Positions 5,127 through 11,727 of a DNA stretch of 11,727 nucleotides are shown here, piece after piece (the stretch's first letter is position 1; each line of letters begins with the position of its first letter). The notes beneath the pieces were generated by a model. It ran no database searches, was not told the DNA's origin, and saw nothing but the letters and a program-made list of their open reading frames with translations. A program made the translations under genes and the position numbers. Source of the DNA: Prevotella sp. CAG:1031 (GTDB taxonomy: Bacteria; Bacteroidota; Bacteroidia; Bacteroidales; Muribaculaceae); assembly GCA_000431215.1 (NCBI GenBank), contig HF985589.1, forward strand, positions 1-11,727. Direction: 5' to 3'.

Positions 5127-7673
5127 ATGAAAGCTAAAATTTACCTCGTCCTTTTAGGACTTCTCGTCACCTGTCTTAACACGGTGGCACAGACGTATTC
5201 CATTGAAGTCACCAATGGAAAGGCTTTTAAAGTACGCGGCGCTTCTTTGGTAGAAGTCACTCGAGCCGAGGCTAATGAAGAAATTATTCTGGTAGCTGTC
5301 GCTCCAAATCCGGAATTCGAAGAGTTCTACCTGTGGCGACCTATGAGCGGGAATGTAATATTTGCTGATGCAAATAAAGTCAACACCTCATTCACAATGC
5401 CGGCAGAAAATGTCAGTGTGGGCGCCTCATACAAAATAGTCAACGTTACCGCTACCTCAGATTACAAGGATATCATGAAATACGGTAGCGAATTGAAGGA
5501 TCCTACTTTCACTGTGGCTGATGGCTGCAATGCACAATTCTCAAAATGGACATACACCTATCAAAAACAAAGTGGAGAAAACTGGAATGGATACTCAGGA
5601 CGAACTTTTGATGCCGGCGTCTACAGGTTATGCGCGCTGGTACGCACCGACGGAGATTACTACAAACTGAAACATTTTTCTACCGTTGTCATAAACGGCA
5701 CAGAATGGACCGATAAGACATTGTTTTCTCAGGGGCCAGATTACTCGCAGTTTGTCGTTTACTCGCCAAACATAACAATCACTGATCCTTTTCCCCGTAC
5801 TGAAATCTCCACCGTTACGGCGACCTCCAATATCGCCGACATTATCGGCGATGACAAGGAGTGTAAGCGTCCCGACTTCACCATTACCACAAGCGAAGGT
5901 GCCAAACCTTACATATCGGTGGCTAAATGGATGAAGAAAACCGAGGCAGACGAATGGGTTAATTACGATGAGACGACATTCACCCCGGGCATTTACAGAA
6001 TGGATATCCAGATGGACCTCTGGAGTAAAACCTACAAGTTGGCTACTGACTGGTCTCTGACCATGGATGGTGTGAACTGGGAAACAGAACCCGCGCACGT
6101 TATCGACGAAACATCTTCTTATGGTTGTGCTCACTCGCCCGAATTTATGATAAACAAAGAGGTTACTGCTGTCTCAGCGACTTCTGACATTATGGACATA
6201 ATAGGATACGCCAAGCAGAAAAAAACTCCCAAGTTTACTATGAGTGAAGGCTCGTTGGCGTATATCCCGTTTTCAATGACAATATGGCAGAAAAAGAATG
6301 AAGATAATACATGGGAAAATTATGAACAGACAATCTTTACCGACGGAACTTACAGAATAAGAGCCCAAGTAAGAGTGGACGAGGAATACTATAAACTTGC
6401 GACGGATTATACGCTGACAGTTGATGGTCAGGAATGGGAACACGACAAGCCCACTATCAAGGAAGATTACTCATACAGCTATGGATACTCACCGGAAATT
6501 GTGGTATCAAAACCGGTTTCACATCCGATTACTGTTGTCAACGGCAAAGCCTACATTTGGGAAGGCGATGAAAAAGTTGAAGTCACAGAAGCAAAACAAG
6601 GCACATACATTACTGTTATTGCTGATGAACCTGCTCCCGGCATGAGATTCAAGGAATGGATTGTAGAGTGCGACAAGTCCGCAAGCGTTATTTTCAAAAA
6701 TCATTCAACAACCTCAATGTATATGCCGGATGCTCCGGTAAAAATAACAGCCGCTTATCGTGAGGAAGGAACGCTGATTCATAATGTTAAGCTCACCGGA
6801 CTTTACCGGCCTATAATCGGAGAGAAACCTGCAACAGAGGATATTTCTCTGGGAGAAAATGTGGATTTGGCCGCTTATTGGCTGGTATATAGCGAAGAAA
6901 AAGGTGATTACGTTTTTGCTGACGCAGACAGTCCGTTTGAGTCTGACAAGAAATATGCTGTCCGCATTGATGCTCGTGCAGTTGACGGATATGATTTCGC
7001 TTATGATGTGAAAGTATTCTTCAATGGTAAGGAAGTGCCAGAGATAGACCTCGAAAATCCCGCGCAAACCATGTTCAAAGCTAATTATGAGGGAACTCTT
7101 ACTATTGCTATCCTTGCCGATGAAATGCCGGAAATCCAAGATATAGATGACCTGACTATTTCAGGGTTTACTCGTCCTCAACCGGGACAGATACTGGCGA
7201 ATCCTGACGAAATAAGCGTCTCTGATGAAAATGTCGAGGTAAAAGAAAGTTTCTGGTTGAAATTCGACGAAACAAAGGAAATCTGGATAGATGAATTTGA
7301 TGATACCAAACCTGTTGAAGAGGGGCAGAAATATTACATGCAGATAAACCTCAAAGCAGTCGTCGGTTACACATTTGCCAGTGATCTTAAGATTAGAATA
7401 GGAGAAAAGACAATTCCACTCTTAGACATTAAAAATCCCCCGGAAGAAGAATGTTCTATAGCTGAAATCGATGGCAACATGGCGTATATCATGGTCATGA
7501 TGGAGGATATGCCTACGGCTGGTATTGATGATGTCAGTGCTGACACATTTGGACATGTAGACGTCTACAATCTGCAAGGTATTCTTGTAAAGCGTAACAT
7601 CTCAAGAGAGGATATTAAATATCTTCCTACCGGAATCTACATTGTCGCCGGCAAGAAAATCTTGGTGAAATAA
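5127..7673 (+). CDS. Secreted multidomain repeat protein with type IX-like C-terminal tail, 848 aa
   Basis: The open frame reaches back to 4983 inside the TMEM43 gene, but the ATG at 5127 starts a clear signal peptide (MKAKIYLVLLGLLVTCLNTVAQ), so I use it. Order of parts: a domain like divergent InlB B-repeats (about 23-105, VTNGKAF...TMPAENVSVGASY); three related units of about 120 residues beginning VTATS or VSATS at 107, 230 and 349, each ending near a YKL..D..LT.DG..W pattern or a variant of it; a second InlB-like domain (about 468-550, VVNGKAYIWEG); two related units beginning VKLTGLYRPIIG (554) and LTISGFTRPQPG (676); and a tail of about 50 residues (799-848, VYNLQGILVKR...LPTGIYIVAGKKILVK) resembling Por secretion tails. 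The likely location is the cell surface or outside. A binding or adhesive role is inferred; no enzyme motif is visible. Confidence 0.88.
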   Translation: MKAKIYLVLLGLLVTCLNTVAQTYSIEVTNGKAFKVRGASLVEVTRAEANEEIILVAVAPNPEFEEFYLWRPMSGNVIFADANKVNTSFTMPAENVSVGASYKIVNVTATSDYKDIMKYGSELKDPTFTVADGCNAQFSKWTYTYQKQSGENWNGYSGRTFDAGVYRLCALVRTDGDYYKLKHFSTVVINGTEWTDKTLFSQGPDYSQFVVYSPNITITDPFPRTEISTVTATSNIADIIGDDKECKRPDFTITTSEGAKPYISVAKWMKKTEADEWVNYDETTFTPGIYRMDIQMDLWSKTYKLATDWSLTMDGVNWETEPAHVIDETSSYGCAHSPEFMINKEVTAVSATSDIMDIIGYAKQKKTPKFTMSEGSLAYIPFSMTIWQKKNEDNTWENYEQTIFTDGTYRIRAQVRVDEEYYKLATDYTLTVDGQEWEHDKPTIKEDYSYSYGYSPEIVVSKPVSHPITVVNGKAYIWEGDEKVEVTEAKQGTYITVIADEPAPGMRFKEWIVECDKSASVIFKNHSTTSMYMPDAPVKITAAYREEGTLIHNVKLTGLYRPIIGEKPATEDISLGENVDLAAYWLVYSEEKGDYVFADADSPFESDKKYAVRIDARAVDGYDFAYDVKVFFNGKEVPEIDLENPAQTMFKANYEGTLTIAILADEMPEIQDIDDLTISGFTRPQPGQILANPDEISVSDENVEVKESFWLKFDETKEIWIDEFDDTKPVEEGQKYYMQINLKAVVGYTFASDLKIRIGEKTIPLLDIKNPPEEECSIAEIDGNMAYIMVMMEDMPTAGIDDVSADTFGHVDVYNLQGILVKRNISREDIKYLPTGIYIVAGKKILVK

Positions 7674-7686
7674 TCTTATCAGACGG

Positions 7687-7720
7687 ATCAGGTCCGGATG
7701 TTTCGTCAACCGGGCCTGAT
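7687..7720 (+). terminator. Hairpin terminator after the 848-aa gene
   Basis: ATCAGGTCCGG at 7687-7697 pairs with CCGGGCCTGAT at 7710-7720 over 11 bp with one G-U pair and a 12-nt loop. It lies 13 bp after the stop codon. The bases that follow (TCCTGAAATT) are only weakly T-rich, so it may be an inefficient terminator or a 3'-end stabiliser. The rest of the gap to 7801 is A/T-rich, with no convincing promoter. Confidence 0.6.
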
Positions 7721-7801
7721 TCCTGAAATTGTAGAATTTAGCAAAGATTGTAAGCTTCTGGATAAGCATACATCAATAACTAAGAATATACACAAAACAA
7801 A

Positions 7802-8530
7802 ATGAAAATTAAAGGTTTCAACCTGTTATTGACAGCCCTTTGCATGTCCGGAATCATGTCGTGTGGTGTCGCATCATGCGGGGACGATCCGGAGACCCCG
7901 ACATGGAAGGGAATAAAATCTCCCGACAACACAAAGGTCACTGGCACTGTTAGCGGTGACTTCGACATCGACAATCCCCAACCAGGCAGCATGGCAACAG
8001 TCACGCTCAGTGCCTTTCCCGGTTCGCAGAGTTCGTTTCAGGATCTGCAGTCCCAGATTGGAGGCACCCCTGTCGGAGCGGCTGTTCTTCCCCTCGTGGG
8101 AATGGAAGTATACTACCAGCGCGGATCGAGGATCGGGCTGGAGTGCATCAGGTCGTCGTGCACTGAATCCACCTTCACCGACCGACTGCAGCAGCGCCTG
8201 CTTGACATGTATAAGAGCACTGATGCCAACTATTTCCGCCCATATCAGGTAGCAGCATTCCTGAAGGACGCAACTCCCGAAAACGGATACAATCCCACCC
8301 GGCCTTACACCTTTGAACTTACTTATAAGAGTAAGGAGGAGGCTCAGTTGCTCGGTGGCACAGTCTATACCTTCCGGCTGAAATACTCCGGCTCGGAGTC
8401 ATCCAAGGACGTTCAGATACAGGTTGTGCGTCCTAACGGTCAGCCTTACTTCATCGCCAGCAGCTGGTCGAGCTGCTATGTCTATGTAAAACAAATAGCC
8501 TACGGCCAGACCTTCAACGGGCTGGACTAA
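7802..8530 (+). CDS. Putative lipoprotein, 242 aa, unknown function
   Basis: The N-terminus MKIKGFNLLLTALCMSG is hydrophobic and followed by two possible lipobox cysteines: IMSC (Cys21) and VASC (Cys26). Cys26 has the more canonical context and is followed by GDDPE, resembling the acidic surface-export signal of Bacteroidetes lipoproteins. The mature protein has a Thr/Ser/Gly-rich beta-like segment (about 45-75). A central region (about 90-170) includes MEVYYQRGSRIG, a C-x4-C pair (ECIRSSC) and RPYQVAAFL. The C-terminal part (about 170-240) looks beta-rich (YTFELTYKS, VYTFRLKYSG, DVQIQVVRPNG). No family is recognised and no catalytic motif is seen. It is separated from the 848-aa gene by the hairpin and 128 bp, so it probably starts a new unit. 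The 171-aa lipoprotein follows after 75 bp. Confidence 0.85.
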   Translation: MKIKGFNLLLTALCMSGIMSCGVASCGDDPETPTWKGIKSPDNTKVTGTVSGDFDIDNPQPGSMATVTLSAFPGSQSSFQDLQSQIGGTPVGAAVLPLVGMEVYYQRGSRIGLECIRSSCTESTFTDRLQQRLLDMYKSTDANYFRPYQVAAFLKDATPENGYNPTRPYTFELTYKSKEEAQLLGGTVYTFRLKYSGSESSKDVQIQVVRPNGQPYFIASSWSSCYVYVKQIAYGQTFNGLD

Positions 8531-8605
8531 CGACTTATTTTATAAGAATATGAAAATCGATAATCACAAATTAGTATTGGTAGTAATATTGTAAATTCAA
8601 GAAAT

Positions 8606-9121
8606 ATGAAAGCAAAGTATTTTGTATGTGTGCTCTTGACTACCATTATGTGCGCCTGCGGGGGCAACAGAACCGGCGAAAAGAACGGATCAACGGCCAT
8701 TGATTCAACGGTTCGGGTCGGGCAAGAGGCGCCTGAAGCATCGGAAGATCCCACCACCATAGCTTACGAGGTGAAATTCGACTCCGAATACTTCTCCGAC
8801 GCAAAGGTGACAATGGCTCAGAGCGAACTTTTCAAAAACACCGTAGTTGCTACGTTTACCTTGGCAGTCAAGAAAGCACTTCCGGAAGGTAAGGATGAGA
8901 ATATCCTCATTTCTCCTATAAAAGAGGACCAGCCCGACGGCGTAATCAACGTCGGCGTGGACAAGCTGGCAAAAGACAGTGACAGTGTCTTTGAGAATGA
9001 GCCCGGCAAAACCATCCAGTTCACATGGGACTTCAACAAGGAGAAACTTAAGGGAGTTTCCGGTTTCCTGATCAAGACCAGCCTCTCCACCCCGGATTCC
9101 ACTTTTGAAACAGCTATATAA
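8606..9121 (+). CDS. Putative lipoprotein, 171 aa, unknown function
   Basis: MKAKYFVCVLLTTIMCAC is a lipoprotein signal, with Cys18 as the likely lipidated residue followed by GGN. Residues 19-50 are a low-complexity linker rich in Gly, Ser, Asp and Glu. Residues about 52-165 look like a single beta-sandwich-type domain (TIAYEVKFDSEYF, VVATFTLAVKKAL, KTIQFTWDFNKEKL, VSGFLIKTSL). There are no Cys in the mature domain and no visible active site. The layout (signal, acidic linker, one beta domain) resembles the 198-aa lipoprotein at the left end, but I see no clear sequence identity. The ATG at 8606 directly precedes the signal peptide. A strong hairpin follows 18 bp after the stop. Confidence 0.85.
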   Translation: MKAKYFVCVLLTTIMCACGGNRTGEKNGSTAIDSTVRVGQEAPEASEDPTTIAYEVKFDSEYFSDAKVTMAQSELFKNTVVATFTLAVKKALPEGKDENILISPIKEDQPDGVINVGVDKLAKDSDSVFENEPGKTIQFTWDFNKEKLKGVSGFLIKTSLSTPDSTFETAI

Positions 9122-9139
9122 CAAAACACTGTATTATGT

Positions 9140-9170
9140 ATCGCACGGCATCGATGCAGTGCCGTGCGAT
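9140..9170 (+). terminator. Strong hairpin between two lipoprotein genes, terminator or attenuator
   Basis: ATCGCACGGCA (9140-9150) and TGCCGTGCGAT (9160-9170) form a perfect 11-bp, G/C-rich stem with a 9-nt loop, followed by TCTT. It looks like an intrinsic terminator for the 171-aa gene. The next start codon is only 15 bp beyond the stem, which leaves no room for a promoter after it. It may therefore be an attenuator or RNA-stability element inside an operon. Confidence 0.65.
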
Positions 9171-9185
9171 TCTTAAAGACACGTC

Positions 9186-10220
9186 ATGAAAAATATGTGG
9201 AACTTCTATATTGCCGGCGCAGTGCTCTTATGCGTTTGCATATCTTGCGGTTACGCCAAGAATAAGCAGAGGGACTCCAAAGCAGGAAGCACCGCAAATT
9301 TCAGAAATTATCCCGTAGACGCAGATGGTATGGAGAAAAAGACAGAACCTCTAAGTTTTCAGTTTCTCGAGGGTGACTGGCAGCTATATGACGCCATCGA
9401 AAGCTCTTTTCAATTGCTGATGTACTTCGATGACAGCGGAAAAATGCGGCTCTCAAAAATCAAGCATACTGTAAGCATTCCCGGTGTGGAAGTTCTCGAC
9501 GAGGTCCCTATAGTTTCTTACGATGGAACCTACAGAATTGACGGCTGCAATAACATAACGGTCGAGCTTAAGGACTGCGACAAGAACAGCGAGAAGGTTG
9601 TGGCAAGCATCATCGCCATCCCCGATGGCAATTTCTGCCGTATGACATTCGAAGACTGCGTAGAAGGGATTGCTAACAAAGGCAACTCATTCCTGATGTT
9701 CAACACAGCCCGGGCCTATCCCGTCTACCTCGGCGACAAGCCATCGGTTACCGAACTCTTCAAGGCCGTGCTTCCCTTTGTCGACAACGATGTCATCAAA
9801 GATGCGGCCACGCTCATCATCAATGGCAAGCAACCCGGTCCGGAAGGTGGTGCCACAAAAACAATCGACCTCAAGTCGGGCTATCTGTCCTATCTGGGAG
9901 GGGGTGCACCGGCTTCAGGAATGGAGTCTTGCATCTGGCGCTGCGATGACGGCACAACCTTGTTGGCAATAAACGTACTCGGCGAGTCGCCTGACATCCG
10001 GTATACCAGATGGTTCAAACTCATCAGATATTATCCCGACATCAAATCGGTGAAATTACTCGAGCGTGAGAGTGAGAGGATATTCATAAACAACTCTCGT
10101 CATCCCATGCACATCTCCCTTCCCCACAAGGGCAAAAATATCGAGCTCATCGAGCTGAACGTCGCCTACGAAGCCACCTCTACCGAAACAATACCCTGGA
10201 CCGGCAATGGTTTTGAGTGA
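9186..10220 (+). CDS. Putative two-domain lipoprotein, 344 aa, unknown function
   Basis: The N-terminus MKNMWNFYIAGAVLLCVCISC gives a signal with Cys21 as the candidate lipidation site. The -3 residue is Cys, which is unusual for a lipobox, so simple secretion is possible. A first domain (about 57-172) starts LSFQFLEGDWQLYD, a pattern seen at the start of lipocalin-like beta-barrels, and contains several predicted strands and four Cys (121, 131, 151, 158). A second domain (about 176-340) has a Gly-rich stretch (GYLSYLGGGAPASG), a C-x3-C (Cys249 and Cys253) and strands such as TTLLAINVLGE and RWFKLIRYYPD. The lipocalin-like reading is only suggestive. The gene follows the hairpin at 9140-9170 very closely. 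Confidence 0.83.
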   Translation: MKNMWNFYIAGAVLLCVCISCGYAKNKQRDSKAGSTANFRNYPVDADGMEKKTEPLSFQFLEGDWQLYDAIESSFQLLMYFDDSGKMRLSKIKHTVSIPGVEVLDEVPIVSYDGTYRIDGCNNITVELKDCDKNSEKVVASIIAIPDGNFCRMTFEDCVEGIANKGNSFLMFNTARAYPVYLGDKPSVTELFKAVLPFVDNDVIKDAATLIINGKQPGPEGGATKTIDLKSGYLSYLGGGAPASGMESCIWRCDDGTTLLAINVLGESPDIRYTRWFKLIRYYPDIKSVKLLERESERIFINNSRHPMHISLPHKGKNIELIELNVAYEATSTETIPWTGNGFE

Positions 10221-10383
10221 CGCACTAATCCGATACAATGAAAGCAATCTCGATAAAGCAGGTGAAGAGACCTTTGATTGATCATGATGATAGTGAAATA
10301 ACATGACAGAGAAATACGAGCTCCCGTTCGTAAAACAACAATATAATCAACTAATAAACAGCCCTTTAAATTAAATTAAAATT
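10221..10383. other. 163-bp intergenic region before the LRR gene
   Basis: It contains no clear terminator hairpin and no convincing TAnnTTTG element. The last 60 bases are very A/T-rich (runs of TAAATTAAATTAAAATT just before the start codon), typical of Bacteroidetes leaders. A promoter for the LRR gene probably lies here but I cannot place it. A 22-codon ORF at 10238-10306 shows no sign of being a gene. Confidence 0.4.
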
Positions 10384-11727
10384 ATGATGAAAAAGTTTTA
10401 CATCGCATTGGTAGGAATTTTGTTTGTCTGCATCGGAGCGGTCGGACAGACAACATTCACCTATCAAGGCATCAAGTATGGCATTAACTCGAAAGGGGAA
10501 GCCTATGTCGCTGACAATCCAAACGTCAGCGGTAACATCACAATTCCCGGTACCGTTTATAACGGCGACAAGTCCTACTCTGTAATGGAAATCGGGAATG
10601 AAGCCTTCGAATGTAACCAAAACCTGAAGTCCATCTCAATTGGTGGATATGTCCGTAAAATAGGGGGTGGTGCATTCTTCGAATGCAAAGCCCTAACGAA
10701 GGTGACAATGAGCGACTATATGCAGGAGATAGGACCTGAGGCATTCGCATATTGCTCCGCCCTCACTGACATTAAGCTGCCCGGAAGCATTAACACGATC
10801 GGGGCTTATGCATTTTCGGACTGTGTCTCACTGGAGTCGATAAAAATACCTCTCTATCTGAATGACATTAAAGAATTCACATTTGACGGTTGTCGAAGCC
10901 TGAAGACAGTAAACACGGAGGAAGCCGCATTTTTGAAATCAATAGGCGAAAATGCATTTAATGGGTGTTCCAGTCTTTACGATCTGACTCTGCCAGAAAC
11001 TGTAACCCGCATAGGAGACCAAGCACTCGGAAACTGTTCAAGTCTGGACCGGTTTGATATACCGGAGTCTGTTGCATCAATCGGTAAATCGGCTTTTCTT
11101 AACTGCACAGCCCTCTCTTCAATAGTCATCCCCTCAAAAATATCCGTAGTGGATGACAATACTTTCTCAGGTTGCACCTCCCTTACTTCCGCAACTTTGC
11201 CCGAAACCATGTATGCTATAGGCTCTAAGGCATTTTATGGATGCAGCAAACTTTCATCTATAGACATGCCTAAGTCAATGGACTATTTGCAGCCAATGGC
11301 CTTTATGAACTGTTCATCATTATCTTCAGTAACCATCCCGTCAGGAATAGAGGAAATCAGCAATAATGCATTTAGCGGTTGCATTTCTTTGACAACAGTA
11401 ACTCTTCCTGAGTCAGTTACTACAATCGGTCAAGCAGCCTTTTCTGATTGCAAACTCACAGCAATAGAATTCCCAGAATCACTGACTAATATCGGCAGTA
11501 ATGCTTTTTCATCTTGTGATTGGCTGGAAACTGTTACATGCACTTCTTATATCCCTCCTGTTATGGAGAGCTTTAACGCTTTTTCAAATGCAGCCTATGA
11601 CAACGCAACCCTGATTGTTCCCGATGAAGCATATTATGATTATCTGCAATCTTATGGTTGGGACATGTTCGAAAATACGAAGTCAGCAGCCATAGAAGAT
11701 GTTTTCGCCGAGACAACGGCGGGGGCC
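10384..11727 (+). CDS. BspA-like leucine-rich-repeat surface protein, 3' end outside window
   Basis: The frame is open from the ATG at 10384 to the last base (448 codons, no stop), so the gene is partial. MMKKFYIALVGILFVCIGAVGQ is a signal peptide. An N-terminal cap (about 23-80, FTYQGIKYGINSKGEAYVAD) leads into 13 repeats (81-380) of the LRR_5 or BspA type. Each begins L..I.IP..v..IG..AF..C.. and is about 23 residues long; the fifth has 25 and the twelfth 22. A closing cap follows (about 381-430) with the usual VPDEAYYDYLQSYGWDMF pattern. The last visible residues (SAAIEDVFAE) look like the linker before a type IX-like tail, so about 50 residues may be missing. Family members act as surface adhesins or in co-aggregation; binding targets cannot be read from sequence. 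The doubled ATG leaves the exact start uncertain by one codon. Confidence 0.92.
   Translation, partial: MMKKFYIALVGILFVCIGAVGQTTFTYQGIKYGINSKGEAYVADNPNVSGNITIPGTVYNGDKSYSVMEIGNEAFECNQNLKSISIGGYVRKIGGGAFFECKALTKVTMSDYMQEIGPEAFAYCSALTDIKLPGSINTIGAYAFSDCVSLESIKIPLYLNDIKEFTFDGCRSLKTVNTEEAAFLKSIGENAFNGCSSLYDLTLPETVTRIGDQALGNCSSLDRFDIPESVASIGKSAFLNCTALSSIVIPSKISVVDDNTFSGCTSLTSATLPETMYAIGSKAFYGCSKLSSIDMPKSMDYLQPMAFMNCSSLSSVTIPSGIEEISNNAFSGCISLTTVTLPESVTTIGQAAFSDCKLTAIEFPESLTNIGSNAFSSCDWLETVTCTSYIPPVMESFNAFSNAAYDNATLIVPDEAYYDYLQSYGWDMFENTKSAAIEDVFAETTAGA

Noticed and set aside
5628..6134. 168-aa minus-strand ORF, and a similar 141-aa one at 6714-7139
   Set aside because: Both lie antisense inside the 848-aa gene, whose domain repeats clearly support the plus-strand frame. 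Their products show no coherent domain or signal.
8584..8591. TAATATTG as a promoter -7 element before the 171-aa gene
   Set aside because: It differs from TAnnTTTG at one base and no TTTG or ATTG lies at a suitable distance upstream. It is too weak to annotate.
8705..9129. Two minus-strand ORFs opposite the 171-aa lipoprotein gene
   Set aside because: They overlap each other and a well-supported lipoprotein frame, and lack any recognisable start region.
10238..10306. 22-codon ORF between the 344-aa gene and the LRR gene
   Set aside because: It is very short, with no signal sequence, ribosome site or conserved feature, and is expected by chance in this gap.
10624..11523. Periodic 69-bp DNA pattern as a tandem DNA repeat or CRISPR-like array
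   Set aside because: The period is that of the 23-residue leucine-rich repeats of the encoded protein. The DNA units are diverged and there are no constant repeats with unique spacers.

Overview
The window looks like part of a gut-type Bacteroidales chromosome, perhaps Muribaculaceae or a relative. The reasons are the Bacteroidetes-type promoter element TAnnTTTG, start codons with A/T-rich leaders and no clear Shine-Dalgarno, many short lipoproteins, a BspA-like leucine-rich-repeat protein, and a C-terminal tail resembling type IX (Por) sorting tails. The family assignment is inference. No RNA genes, insertion sequences or CRISPR arrays were seen.

Left half (1-7720): a divergently transcribed unit around one control region at 3606-3814. 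Leftward runs a compact six-gene cluster (3605 to 59): a small exported protein, two small proteins without signal peptides, a 462-residue secreted protein and two lipoproteins. It ends at a perfect 28-bp palindrome at the window edge. Rightward run a TMEM43-family membrane protein (3815-5101) and an 848-residue secreted repeat protein (5127-7673), ending at a hairpin at 7687-7720. None of the leftward products matches a family I recognise.

The control region is the most striking object here. Two TAATTTTG -7 elements point outward. Inside them lie four copies of a 15-bp motif, close to TTTCAATTnAGGAAC. They form two direct-repeat pairs, each with a 21-bp period, and the pairs are inverted relative to each other. 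All of these elements share one axis at 3705.5, exact to the base. The repeat spacing and the core resemble binding sites of LytTR-family response regulators. I infer that one dimeric activator switches on both operons together, making the eight genes a candidate envelope-associated system that I do not recognise as described.

Right half (7802-11727): three lipoprotein genes (7802-8530, 8606-9121, 9186-10220). A strong hairpin sits only 15 bp before the third. After a 163-bp gap comes a BspA-like leucine-rich-repeat protein that starts at 10384 and runs off the window end. These look like accessory cell-surface proteins. I see no sequence link between them and the divergent unit.
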